Assembly: GCA_017463125.1 (NCBI GenBank)
Contig: JAFTPV010000021.1
Coordinates: 1-32,758, forward strand
Length of the DNA stretch: 32,758 nt
From: Clostridia bacterium
Lineage (GTDB): Bacteria; Bacillota; Clostridia; Oscillospirales; CAG-272
Direction: 5' to 3'
Positions 24,640 to 31,893 of this stretch are shown here, piece by piece. The position numbers and the translations under genes were made by a program. Below the pieces are notes generated by a model. The model saw only the letters and a list, made by a program, of their open reading frames with translations. It did no database searches and was not told where the DNA came from. Each line of letters starts with the position of its first letter. Position 1 is the stretch's first letter.

Positions 24640-25365
24640 ATGAGAGAAAAGCTGCATATTATGGCTGTAGGTGCTCACGTGCTTGATGCCGAGCTCTCCT
24701 GTGGAAAAACTCTTGCAAAGCATAGCCTTATGGGAGATAAAATAACCACAGTTGCAATTACAGCCGGTGAAAACGGTCATCCCGCCGAGTTTACAAAAGA
24801 AGAGTTCCGCAAGGTGAATACCGAGGGCGGCAAAGCCTTTGCTGAAGCGCTTGGCGGTAATTTTATCTGTATGAGATATGATGATGCAAACGTTCCTGAA
24901 AGTGAAGAAATATACAATTCTATGGCAGAAATTATCCGGAAAGAAAAACCGGATATAATTCTTACCCATTGGGATGGCAGCTACCACGAGGATCACGCTC
25001 TTGCGCCCAAAATCGTACGAAAGGCGGTCAGACGCTCAGGCTTCTCTGACGGCGAATATCCCGCCCATAGAGTAAGGCATATATACTATGCTGAAAACTG
25101 GGAGGATATGAAGGACTTTACGCCTTATCTATACGTTGACGTAAGCGGTGAAGCCTTTGAACTATGGAATAAGGCTATTGATAATATATACCTTGCAACG
25201 CACGCAACCTACTTCGACTATAAGGGCTATTACGAGGCGTTAAGCCGCGTTCGCGGTATCCTTGCGAGCCGTGAAATTCCCGGGTGTAAAAGAGCCGAGT
25301 GCTTTGCAATCTCCGACCACGAGCGCTTCCGCCTGACCGATATTAAGGATTCTATCAGCTTGTAA
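24640..25365 (+). CDS. PIG-L family (LmbE-like) deacetylase
   Basis: The family removes N-acetyl groups from GlcNAc-type sugars using zinc. The 241 aa (ATG 24640; ATG 24634 is also possible, the SD GAAAGG being 3 or 9 nt away) start with the Rossmann-like strand MAVGAHVLDAELSCGKTL. The usual AHPDD motif reads AHVLD: the zinc-binding His and last Asp remain, but the catalytic-base Asp is Leu. The third zinc ligand is in SYHEDHALA. THWDGSYHEDH and CKRAECFAISD are other recognisable blocks. Possible substrates are sugar conjugates. Deacetylase activity should not be assumed given the missing base. Single-gene unit. Confidence 0.85.
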   Translation: MREKLHIMAVGAHVLDAELSCGKTLAKHSLMGDKITTVAITAGENGHPAEFTKEEFRKVNTEGGKAFAEALGGNFICMRYDDANVPESEEIYNSMAEIIRKEKPDIILTHWDGSYHEDHALAPKIVRKAVRRSGFSDGEYPAHRVRHIYYAENWEDMKDFTPYLYVDVSGEAFELWNKAIDNIYLATHATYFDYKGYYEALSRVRGILASREIPGCKRAECFAISDHERFRLTDIKDSISL

Positions 25366-25388
25366 TTTTTTAATATAATTTATTGACA

Positions 25389-25422
25389 GATACCCGAGCT
25401 AACCTCTCGGGTATCTTTTTTT
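25389..25422 (+). terminator. Terminator of the PIG-L gene
   Basis: gatacccgag (25389-25398) and ctcgggtatc (25405-25414) form a 10-bp stem with a 6-nt loop, followed by a run of seven T. Confidence 0.92.
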
Positions 25423-25433
25423 GTTGAAACCCC

Positions 25434-25462
25434 TTTACAATTTCGCAAAACTGTGATATAAT
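25434..25462 (+). promoter_or_regulatory. Strong sigma-A promoter facing the inverted-repeat element
   Basis: TTTACA (25434-25439), 17-nt spacer, TATAAT (25457-25462). The predicted start (near 25469) coincides with the left end of the inverted repeat. Confidence 0.8.
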
Positions 25463-25466
25463 AAAA

Positions 25467-25642
25467 TCGCCAAACAAATTTCATATTTTTAACGCTGGGA
25501 TATTTTTGCCCTTACGGGGTAATAATACCCTCTTGTTCGTTACATTCAAAATCCAATAGAATTTGGTAAAAATGCAGATTCCATCGGGTTTTGTGTATAG
25601 CGATAATTATATCCTAACGTTAACTTGAAATTTGTTTGGCGA
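25467..25642 (+). repeat. 176-bp inverted-repeat element, possible structured RNA or MITE
   Basis: Terminal arms are perfect over 17 bp (25467-25483 and 25626-25642; TCGCCAAACAAATTTCA and its complement). After a short internal loop, a second helix pairs TTAACGCTGGGATAT (near 25489-25503) with ATATCCTAACGTTAA (near 25609-25623), with one mismatch and one G-U. The middle has a small hairpin (GGGTAATAATACCC). There is no ORF inside and no obvious target-site duplication. With a promoter abutting its left end it may be transcribed as a long hairpin RNA. A MITE-like insertion is the other reading. Confidence 0.6.
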
Positions 25643-25841
25643 CAATTGGAGTCTTGCGTTTTTCGGTGCGGTGACTCCGGTTGCCGCATCTTTTATTTTT
25701 ATCGAGAAAAATATCTTGGAGGACGTGACTTTGAAAAATTTTTTGTTAGGATTAGGTAAGTTTTTATTAAACGTGCTTTTTGTTGCGATTTTGGCATTTA
25801 TATCATCTGGTATAATTGGATATTTACTATTTTGGAGGTAA
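25632..25841 (+). CDS. Small membrane ORF of unknown function
   Basis: The open frame from TTG 25632 encodes 69 aa with two hydrophobic stretches (about 7-23 and 44-67), and its 5' end lies within the right arm of the inverted-repeat element. A better-supported start is TTG 25731, 8 nt after GGAGG. It gives a 36-aa peptide with one TM helix (MKNFLLGLGKFLLNV... ending YLLFWR). If the longer frame was once real, insertion of the element has cut off its beginning. No family recognised. Confidence 0.4.
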   Translation: MFGDNWSLAFFGAVTPVAASFIFIEKNILEDVTLKNFLLGLGKFLLNVLFVAILAFISSGIIGYLLFWR

Positions 25842-25848
25842 TTAGCTT

Positions 25849-25941
25849 ATGTTGAAAATATTAGGTAAAATACTTTTGTTCTTGCTGCAAGCGGTTTTAG
25901 CTTACTATTTTTTTGTTTTTATTGGTAATTATCGTGTTTGA
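25849..25941 (+). CDS. 30-aa hydrophobic peptide ORF
   Basis: ATG 25849 lies 10 nt after GGAGG (which overlaps the end of the preceding ORF) and reads MLKILGKILLFLLQAVLAYY then FFVFIGNYRV before TGA. It is a single predicted TM helix with a positively charged start, similar in build to the preceding 36-aa peptide and to the first 30 residues of the next gene. It might be a small membrane protein or a toxin-like peptide. Expression is unproven. Confidence 0.35.
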   Translation: MLKILGKILLFLLQAVLAYYFFVFIGNYRV

Positions 25942-25986
25942 TTAGTGATTAATTAATTATATTGTTAACGGGGTTATAAAATAGAG

Positions 25987-26892
25987 ATGAATGCTTTGAA
26001 AATAATTTGGAAAGTGATTAAGTTCTTTTTATTACCATTTTTGTCAGCTTTGGTAATGTGGGTTATTTTTTTTTCTTGTGAAAAAAGATCTGTTCTTGGA
26101 GTTGAGTATAGATTGAGTGACGATGGTAATTATTATATTTTGTCTGATTACGGTGGTATGAATTTTAGCAAAACATTTGAAGTTCCGGAAGAGTATAACG
26201 GAAAACCTGTGGTTGAAATCGGTGAGGATGCATTTTTTGACTCCATCTTTCTAAATGAGGTTGTGATATCCGGCAATGTTACGAGCATAGGCGATAGAGC
26301 GTTCTATCGTTGCAACTCCCTTAAGAGTGTAGTGATAGGCGATAGTGTCACCACCATAGGCGATTCGGCGTTCTCTAATTGCGGTAATCTTAATAGCATA
26401 GTGATAGGCGATAGTGTCACCACCATAGGCGATTCGGCGTTCTCTAATTGCGGTAATCTTAATAGCATAGTGATAGGTGATAGTGTCACCACCATAGGCG
26501 ATAAAGCGTTCTATTGTACTACTTTCCTTAGAAACATAACTGTAGGTGAAAATAATACAGCATATAAGTCAATAGACGGAAGTCTTTATACTAAGGACGA
26601 AAAGACTTTAATACACTGTGCTATAGCATGGTACGATACACACTTTACTGTTCCCGAAGGTGTGGAGAGCATACGCGATTCGGCGTTCGATGGGAACTAC
26701 TATAATCTTAAGAGTGTTGTGATACCTGATAGTGTCACTAGCATAGGAGATAGTGCGTTCTCTGATTGCTATAACCTTACCGACATTTATTACACAGGCA
26801 CGGAATCCGAGTGGGCGGCAATAACCGTCGGCACTAATAACGAAGAGCTGAAATACGCCACCATTCACTATAATTACGTTCCAGAAGAATAA
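25987..26892 (+). CDS. BspA-like leucine-rich repeat protein with N-terminal membrane anchor
   Basis: A 301-aa protein with a basic start and one hydrophobic segment (about 12-31, FFLLPFLSALVMWVIFFS) followed by Cys. This could be a signal anchor or an atypical lipobox. About 80-285 consists of 23-residue LRR_5 units of the form VTTIGDSAFSNCGNLNSIVIGDS, interrupted by an insert (about 178-215). The tail YYTGTESEWAAITVGTNNEEL is common after such repeats in gut clostridia. Two repeat units are identical at the DNA level. The start has only a weak SD. Function is unknown, presumably extracellular contact or adhesion. Confidence 0.8.
   Translation: MNALKIIWKVIKFFLLPFLSALVMWVIFFSCEKRSVLGVEYRLSDDGNYYILSDYGGMNFSKTFEVPEEYNGKPVVEIGEDAFFDSIFLNEVVISGNVTSIGDRAFYRCNSLKSVVIGDSVTTIGDSAFSNCGNLNSIVIGDSVTTIGDSAFSNCGNLNSIVIGDSVTTIGDKAFYCTTFLRNITVGENNTAYKSIDGSLYTKDEKTLIHCAIAWYDTHFTVPEGVESIRDSAFDGNYYNLKSVVIPDSVTSIGDSAFSDCYNLTDIYYTGTESEWAAITVGTNNEELKYATIHYNYVPEE
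26331..26468 (+). repeat. Perfect 69-bp tandem repeat inside the LRR gene
   Basis: Bases 26331-26399 and 26400-26468 are identical over 69 bp (23 codons). A third, diverging copy starts at 26469. It encodes exact duplicate LRR_5 units and can expand or contract in frame. Confidence 0.95.
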
Positions 26893-26903
26893 ATACATAG
26901 CAA

Positions 26904-26940
26904 AAGGCGAGTCCAAAATCGGACTCGCCTTCACGTTTTA
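26904..26940. terminator. Bidirectional terminator between LRR gene and RAYT
   Basis: Perfect 11-bp stem aaggcgagtcc (26904-26914) / ggactcgcctt (26921-26931) with a 6-nt loop. T-rich DNA follows on the plus side (gttttatttt), with a shorter run (TTTTG) on the minus side. Confidence 0.8.
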
Positions 26941-27519
26941 TTTTGCCGAATAAAGTTCGTCATAGAACCAGTTTTCGGGATTATGGAGAATATAATCAAT
27001 GTGCCTATCGAGATCTGTGTTAGAACGGATGATGTGGTCGAAATAAGAACGCTGAAAGATGTTTTCACCAATTTCCTTGTTGCAAAGCCGCTTTAGAGCA
27101 GAAACAAAGCGAGGAACAGCGAGGTTTTGCCGTTTATTTTTTGTAGGGGACGGCGCCTCGACGTCCCGATTAGGCGCCTCGACGTTCCTTTTTTGCGCTT
27201 CAATGATTTGTGCAACCGACTGTTTTTTAATAACAACCAACATATGAATATGGTTTGGCATAGTAACGTAATCACCAATGCTGATATTTTCCATATTGTT
27301 CGATGAATTGATGTATTTGTCAACAATTTTGCCTATTTCGGTTAATTGGATTTTCGGAATACTGTGGTGATTTGGAAGGGACGTCGAGGCGCCGTCCCCT
27401 ACGATTTTTGAGAGAATTTGCTTTCGTTCCGATGTGCAAATCGTTATGAAAACAATGCCCTCGTTGTAGTCGAAATGCTTATAACGCAGAGCTTTTCTGC
27501 TTGGTACATTTTCATTCAT
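26938..27519 (-). CDS. REP-associated tyrosine transposase (RAYT, Y1/TnpA_REP family)
   Basis: A 193-aa HUH-type single-strand nuclease of the kind that mobilises REP/BIME palindromes. The HUH motif is MPNHIHMLVV (His90, His92) and the catalytic tyrosine is Tyr159 in QRSYFDHIIR. HIDYILHNPENW is the usual C-terminal block, so it looks intact. The reading frame carries two REP-like units as codons: residues about 39-49 (IVGDGASTSLPN) and 111-126 (RNVEAPNRDVEAPSPT). These sit in loops outside the catalytic core. The start (27519) lies 2 bp after the gltX stop without an SD or promoter, so expression may depend on gltX read-through. Confidence 0.88.
   Translation of the reverse strand: MNENVPSRKALRYKHFDYNEGIVFITICTSERKQILSKIVGDGASTSLPNHHSIPKIQLTEIGKIVDKYINSSNNMENISIGDYVTMPNHIHMLVVIKKQSVAQIIEAQKRNVEAPNRDVEAPSPTKNKRQNLAVPRFVSALKRLCNKEIGENIFQRSYFDHIIRSNTDLDRHIDYILHNPENWFYDELYSAK
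27140..27188. repeat. REP-like unit A plus half unit inside RAYT gene
   Basis: The full unit (27143-27167, GTAGGGGACGGCGCCTCG then ACGTCCC) is followed by a partial second copy, GGCGCCTCGACGTTCC (27173-27188). GGCGCC is itself palindromic. It is translated on the minus strand as part of the transposase. Confidence 0.85.
27378..27402. repeat. REP-like unit B, inverted, inside RAYT gene
   Basis: The reverse complement of these 25 bases is identical to 27143-27167. The two full units are thus in inverted orientation about 210 bp apart, both within the transposase frame. Confidence 0.9.
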
Positions 27520-27521
27520 TA

Positions 27522-28967
27522 TTATGCCAGCTTTGCCAGCGCCTTATCGATTCTCTTAAGTGACTCGTCTTTACCGATAACCTCCATTATCTCCGTAGCA
27601 CCGCCGGGGGTTGCCGACATTCCGGAAACTGCAATTCTCACGCACCACATAAGTGTACCGGTCTTAATAGCGAGCTTTTCCGCAATTGGCATAAGGGCAG
27701 CGAAGAGTGTGTCATTGTCAAACGACTCAACACCCTCAAGGATTTCCTTCGCCTCGCCGAGAACGGTCTTTACAATCTCAAAGTCTGCAATCTTGTTTTT
27801 CTTGTTTAAGAACAGCTCCTTTTCATATTCGGGGAGAGTGATAAAGAAGTCCTTCTTTTCGTCAATCTCCGAGAGCTTTGAAATTCTTGTCTTAAGAAGC
27901 GAAAGCATTTTCTGCCTGTTTATATTTGCCGGAATTTCGACTTTTATGAATTTTTCAACTGCTTTTGAGAAGTCCTCGTCAGTCATCTTATGAATGTACT
28001 CGCCGTTGAACCAAAGGAGCTTTTCAAAGTCGAAAACGGAAGGTGATTTTGAAACACCGTCGATAGTGAATGCCGCCTCAAGCTCGGGGAGTGTGAAGAA
28101 CTCGGTCTCGGAATTTTTAGGACACCAGCCGAGAAGTGCAATATAATTTAGCACCGCCTCGGGAAGATAACCGTCGGCAACAAGGTCCTGGAAGGAAACC
28201 GCGCCGTGACGCTTCGAGAGCTTTGAGATGTTGCCCTCTGCGTCCTTACCCATAAGCAAGGGCAGATGCACGTAGGTAGGTCTTTCCCAGCCGAAAGCAT
28301 CGTAAAGAAGCACGTATTTAGGCGTTGACGTAAGATACTCCGAGCCTCTGACAACGTGCGTTACTCCCATAAGATAGTCGTCAACCACGTGGCAGAAATT
28401 GTAGGTAGGATATCCGTCAGCCTTCATAAGTATCTGGTCCTGAAGCTCCTCGTTGTTCATCGAGATATCGCCGAAGACCTCGTCATGATAGCTTGTAACA
28501 CCCTCCAGAGGCATCTTCTGCCTGATAACGAAGGGAAGTCCTGCCTTAAGATTTGCCTCAACCTCTTCTTTTGTGAGGTTTCTGCAATGACGGTCGTAGC
28601 CGCCAACAGCATCCTCCTCGTGCAAAGCCTCAAGGCGCTCTTTGGTGCAGAAGCAGTAGTATGCGTAGCCAAGGTCGACAAGCTTTTTCGCATACTCCAT
28701 GTATATTTCCTTGCGCTCTGACTGAACGTAAGGTCCGTGCTCACCGCCAACGTCCGGTCCCTCGTCGTACTTAAGACCTGTTATAGCGAGAGTGCTTTTG
28801 ATAACGTCCGTTGCGCCCTCGACAAGACGCTCTCTGTCAGTATCTTCAATTCGGAGGATAAATTTACCGCCGTCATGCTTTGAGATAAGATAAGAGTAGA
28901 GCGCCGTCCTGAGATTTCCTATATGCATATAGCCTGTGGGGCTTGGAGCGAATCTTGTTACAGTCAT
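27522..28967 (-). CDS. gltX: Glutamate--tRNA ligase
   Basis: Class I aminoacyl-tRNA synthetase that charges tRNA-Glu (and, in bacteria with GatCAB, also tRNA-Gln). The 481 aa start MTVTRFAPSPTGYMHIGNLR, with HIGN as the HIGH motif (15-18). The KMSKS counterpart is KLSKRHG (about 250). The C-terminal helical anticodon-binding domain is complete, ending DESLKRIDKALAKLA. SD AAAGGAAATAGG upstream. No T-box leader is seen. It has a strong promoter at 29018-29046, back to back with the kinase promoter. No terminator separates it from the RAYT gene. Confidence 0.97.
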   Translation of the reverse strand: MTVTRFAPSPTGYMHIGNLRTALYSYLISKHDGGKFILRIEDTDRERLVEGATDVIKSTLAITGLKYDEGPDVGGEHGPYVQSERKEIYMEYAKKLVDLGYAYYCFCTKERLEALHEEDAVGGYDRHCRNLTKEEVEANLKAGLPFVIRQKMPLEGVTSYHDEVFGDISMNNEELQDQILMKADGYPTYNFCHVVDDYLMGVTHVVRGSEYLTSTPKYVLLYDAFGWERPTYVHLPLLMGKDAEGNISKLSKRHGAVSFQDLVADGYLPEAVLNYIALLGWCPKNSETEFFTLPELEAAFTIDGVSKSPSVFDFEKLLWFNGEYIHKMTDEDFSKAVEKFIKVEIPANINRQKMLSLLKTRISKLSEIDEKKDFFITLPEYEKELFLNKKNKIADFEIVKTVLGEAKEILEGVESFDNDTLFAALMPIAEKLAIKTGTLMWCVRIAVSGMSATPGGATEIMEVIGKDESLKRIDKALAKLA

Positions 28968-29017
28968 TTTTTTGCCTATTTCCTTTCAAAAATCCAAAAA
29001 AATATTATTTCTTTAGT

Positions 29018-29046
29018 ATTTTAACATAAAATTAAAAGTTAGTCAA
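29018..29046 (-). promoter_or_regulatory. Sigma-A promoter of gltX
   Basis: TTGACT (29041-29046), 17-nt spacer, TAAAAT (29018-29023) on the minus strand. Confidence 0.8.
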
Positions 29047-29065
29047 CCTAATTGTGTAAAAATGT

Positions 29066-29095
29066 TTGACAATCTGTGATAAAATGTGTTAAAAT
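29066..29095 (+). promoter_or_regulatory. Sigma-A promoter of the sensor-kinase gene
   Basis: TTGACA (29066-29071), 18-nt spacer, TAAAAT (29090-29095), 38 nt before the start codon. Its -35 lies 19 bp from that of gltX, on the other strand. Confidence 0.7.
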
Positions 29096-29132
29096 TATAT
29101 TGTCAGACTTTTGTTAAAAAAAGGAGCATAAG

Positions 29133-30623
29133 ATGTTCAAATCCTCGTTTGCAAAATATCTTACAGCCTTTGTGGTTATAATATTTTTGAGCTTCCTGAT
29201 ACTTTCGGGAATAATAGGCACGATTATTAGGCACTATTCCGCAGAAACGATGGAAAATAAACTCGACGTTACCTCCAAGATAGTTATTGAATATATCGAG
29301 GACGAGTCGATAGAATCTATCGAAAATTCAATAAAGATGGGAAATGTACCCAAAATTATAAAAACGATAGTAGATTTTGATTCGCAGTACAACGTCTTAA
29401 TAACCGACGTATCGGGCAGGGTAATGCTCTCGACGCTTGACGGCGAGGTCGAGGTCGGTGACGGACTTGGAGCCGTTGATTTTGATCGCTTTGACAGCAC
29501 GAGAACGGTTGAAGATACCACCTATCAGGTTCATCAAGGCACTCTCGGCGGATTTTTGCCCGAAAGCTGCCTTGCTTACGCTAGACAAATTATTATAAAT
29601 GGTGAGGCGGCGGGCTACGTTGTAACTCTTTCCTCAACGGCAAAAAACGATGCTCTTGTCAGCGTTACTAGCGGTGCTTTGATCAATAGCTCCGTTTGGG
29701 TAATGCTTGCGGCGGTTATTGCCGTATATTTTATCACCGAGCGAATAATTCACCCGCTCCGCGTTATGACCTCTGCGGCAAAGGAGCTGGCAAAGGGTAA
29801 CTTTTCTACAAAAATACCAGTCTACGGCAGAGATGAGGTTTCGGAGCTTTCCAGAGCCTTTAACAATATGGCAGAATCGCTCGACAGCCTTGAAAAAATG
29901 CGAAATTCATTTCTGGCTAACGTCTCTCACGATTTGCGTACACCCATGACCACGATATCCGGATTTATTGACGGTATCACCTCGGGAGCAATACCGCCAG
30001 AGAAGCACGAGTATTACCTTGGTATTATATCCGAGGAGGTACATAGGCTTTCGCGCCTTGTATCACAGCTTCTTGACGTCTCATGTCTTGAATCGGGAGA
30101 GCGTAAGTTTAATATTGCCGAGTTCGACGTTGCTGAGATGGCGAGGATAGTGCTTATCTCATTCGAGCAGAAGATTGAAGAAAAGCACCTTGACGTTGAG
30201 TTTGATGCCGAGAATGATGAAATGTTCGTTATGGCTGACAAGGACGCTATACATCAAGTTATATACAACCTCTGCCATAATGCAATAAAATTCGCAAAGG
30301 ACGGTGGCAAATTCATAATTAAAATTTACCGTACTCAAAACAAGAAAATACAGATTTCCGTATTTGACGAAGGGCAGAGTATTCCTAAAGAGGATACAAA
30401 AATGGTCTTTGACCGATTTTATAAAACGGATAAGAGTCGTGGACTGGATAAGAGCGGCGTAGGACTCGGGCTCTATATTTCAAAAACTATCGTGGAATCT
30501 CACGGTGAAAGAATATGGGTAGAGTCTGTAGACGGCGAGAGCTGCGAATTTATCTTCACCCTTAAGGAATCGGCTGCCGCTCAAAAGAAAAAGCAAGCAA
30601 GAAGGGATTCCTCTTATGAATAA
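29133..30623 (+). CDS. Membrane sensor histidine kinase, orphan
   Basis: A 496-aa two-TM kinase. TM1 is about 11-31, followed by an extracytoplasmic sensor region of about 150 residues, and TM2 is about 183-202. HAMP follows (about 203-255), with the HisKA phospho-acceptor His266 in SHDLRTP. HATPase_c has the N-box NLCHNAIKF (379-387) and GVGLGLYIS (442-450). The G1 box reads DEGQSIP where DxGxGIP is usual, so the second Gly is Ser. No response regulator is next to it: upstream is divergent gltX, downstream is a Y-family polymerase overlapping by 8 bp. SD AAAGGAG present. Signal and partner unknown. Confidence 0.93.
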   Translation: MFKSSFAKYLTAFVVIIFLSFLILSGIIGTIIRHYSAETMENKLDVTSKIVIEYIEDESIESIENSIKMGNVPKIIKTIVDFDSQYNVLITDVSGRVMLSTLDGEVEVGDGLGAVDFDRFDSTRTVEDTTYQVHQGTLGGFLPESCLAYARQIIINGEAAGYVVTLSSTAKNDALVSVTSGALINSSVWVMLAAVIAVYFITERIIHPLRVMTSAAKELAKGNFSTKIPVYGRDEVSELSRAFNNMAESLDSLEKMRNSFLANVSHDLRTPMTTISGFIDGITSGAIPPEKHEYYLGIISEEVHRLSRLVSQLLDVSCLESGERKFNIAEFDVAEMARIVLISFEQKIEEKHLDVEFDAENDEMFVMADKDAIHQVIYNLCHNAIKFAKDGGKFIIKIYRTQNKKIQISVFDEGQSIPKEDTKMVFDRFYKTDKSRGLDKSGVGLGLYISKTIVESHGERIWVESVDGESCEFIFTLKESAAAQKKKQARRDSSYE

Positions 30624-31830
30624 AAGAGTGATACTTCACTGTGACTGTAACAGTTTCTTTGCCTCGGTGGAAACAGCGTTAAACCCCGAGTACAGAGGTG
30701 TTCCTATGGCAGTATGCGGCAGCGTTGAGGAGAGGCACGGTATTGTGCTTGCCAAAAACGAGCTTGCTAAAAAATACGGTATTCAGACTGCTGAAACGGT
30801 CTATTCCGCAAAGCGAAAATGTCCGAATTTAGTGATAGCAAAGCCGCATCACAAGGAGTACGAGCGCTTTTCAAAAATGGTGAACGCCATATACGCCCGT
30901 TATACTGATATAATAGAGCCATTCGGCATCGACGAGAGTTGGCTTGACGTTACCGCAAGCGAGAGATTTTTCGGCACGGGGCCCCAGATTGCCGAGAAGA
31001 TAAGACGGCAGGTAAAGGATGAAATAGGTATAACCGTATCCATCGGTGTTTCGTTTAATAAGGTTTTTGCAAAGCTTGGAAGCGATTATAAAAAGCCCGA
31101 CGCCATAACTGTCATCAGTGAAGAAAACTTTAAGGACATCGTATATCCCCTTCCTGCGCGCGATTTGCTCTTCGTTGGTAAAAAAACCGAGCAGCAGCTC
31201 TACTCAATGGGCGCAAGAACTATCGGCGACATCGTGAATATAGGCGAGCCGCTTTTGAAAAAAGCACTTGGAAAAATGGGCGAGGCTCTTTATAAGTACG
31301 CCGCAGGCCTTGATGACAGTCCCGTTGCCTCGGAGCGCGAGGAGGCAAAGAGCGTCGGCTCGGGCTTCACCTTTAACCGCGACCTTGTAAATCTTGAGGA
31401 TTGCCGTGTCGGAATAGAGTATCTCTCCGACGATATAGCGGCAAAATTAAGAAAAATGGGTATGCTGTGCAGCACGGTGTCACTTTCAATAAAGGATGAT
31501 AAATTAAACGTTATCCAGCGCCAACGTCCCCAAATCCCTCCGGCAGATACGGCGCGTCTGATTGCGAGTACCGCTTATGACATATTGCTCAAGGAGTGGG
31601 ATAGGGAAAAGCCGATAAGAATGCTTACCGTAACGGCGCAAAATCTGATAATAGCAGATACCGTTTCAGAGCAGCTCTCAATCTTTGAAACCGAAATCGA
31701 AGAAGAAAACCAAAAAAGTAAAATAAAGGAAGAAATGGTTGATAAAATACGGCAGAAATATGGTGCTGCCTCGATTCTTCAGGGTTCTATAATGAATTCC
31801 GACATAGGCGTTTATAGGCACGAGGATTAA
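30616..31830 (+). CDS. dinB: Y-family DNA polymerase (DinB/Pol IV type)
   Basis: Error-prone translesion polymerase, 404 aa. The N-terminal metal site is in HCDCNSFFASVE (Asp10, Glu19 region) and the second is GIDESWLDVT (Asp-Glu pair). The palm/fingers block VSIGVSFNKVFAKLGSDYKKP and the little-finger domain follow. A C-terminal clamp-binding motif, EQLSIF (QLSIF at 353-357), indicates interaction with the beta sliding clamp. It overlaps the kinase gene by 8 bp, so translation is coupled. The start ATG 30616 follows AGAAGGGA. No LexA-type operator was searched for beyond eye inspection, and none stood out. Confidence 0.93.
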   Translation: MNKRVILHCDCNSFFASVETALNPEYRGVPMAVCGSVEERHGIVLAKNELAKKYGIQTAETVYSAKRKCPNLVIAKPHHKEYERFSKMVNAIYARYTDIIEPFGIDESWLDVTASERFFGTGPQIAEKIRRQVKDEIGITVSIGVSFNKVFAKLGSDYKKPDAITVISEENFKDIVYPLPARDLLFVGKKTEQQLYSMGARTIGDIVNIGEPLLKKALGKMGEALYKYAAGLDDSPVASEREEAKSVGSGFTFNRDLVNLEDCRVGIEYLSDDIAAKLRKMGMLCSTVSLSIKDDKLNVIQRQRPQIPPADTARLIASTAYDILLKEWDREKPIRMLTVTAQNLIIADTVSEQLSIFETEIEEENQKSKIKEEMVDKIRQKYGAASILQGSIMNSDIGVYRHED

Positions 31831-31893
31831 GTGACACTTTATCCTCTATACGATAAAATAATAATAGCAAAGTGTATTGCATTGGAGAGTAAA

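Noticed and set aside
25467-25642. Identification of the inverted-repeat element as 6S RNA, SRP RNA or tmRNA
   Set aside because: The overall hairpin shape is 6S-like, but I see no specific conserved sequence of 6S, no SRP GNAR/GGAA loop, and no tag reading frame or tRNA-Ala ends of tmRNA.
26304-26495. Apparent direct repeats that might suggest a CRISPR array or minisatellite
   Set aside because: The period is 69 bp with no unique spacers and lies in frame with LRR_5 units. It is a protein repeat.
28968-29132. Possible T-box or riboswitch upstream of gltX
   Set aside because: The leader is under 50 nt from the predicted start, too short, and lacks the T-box TGGNACCGCG motif.
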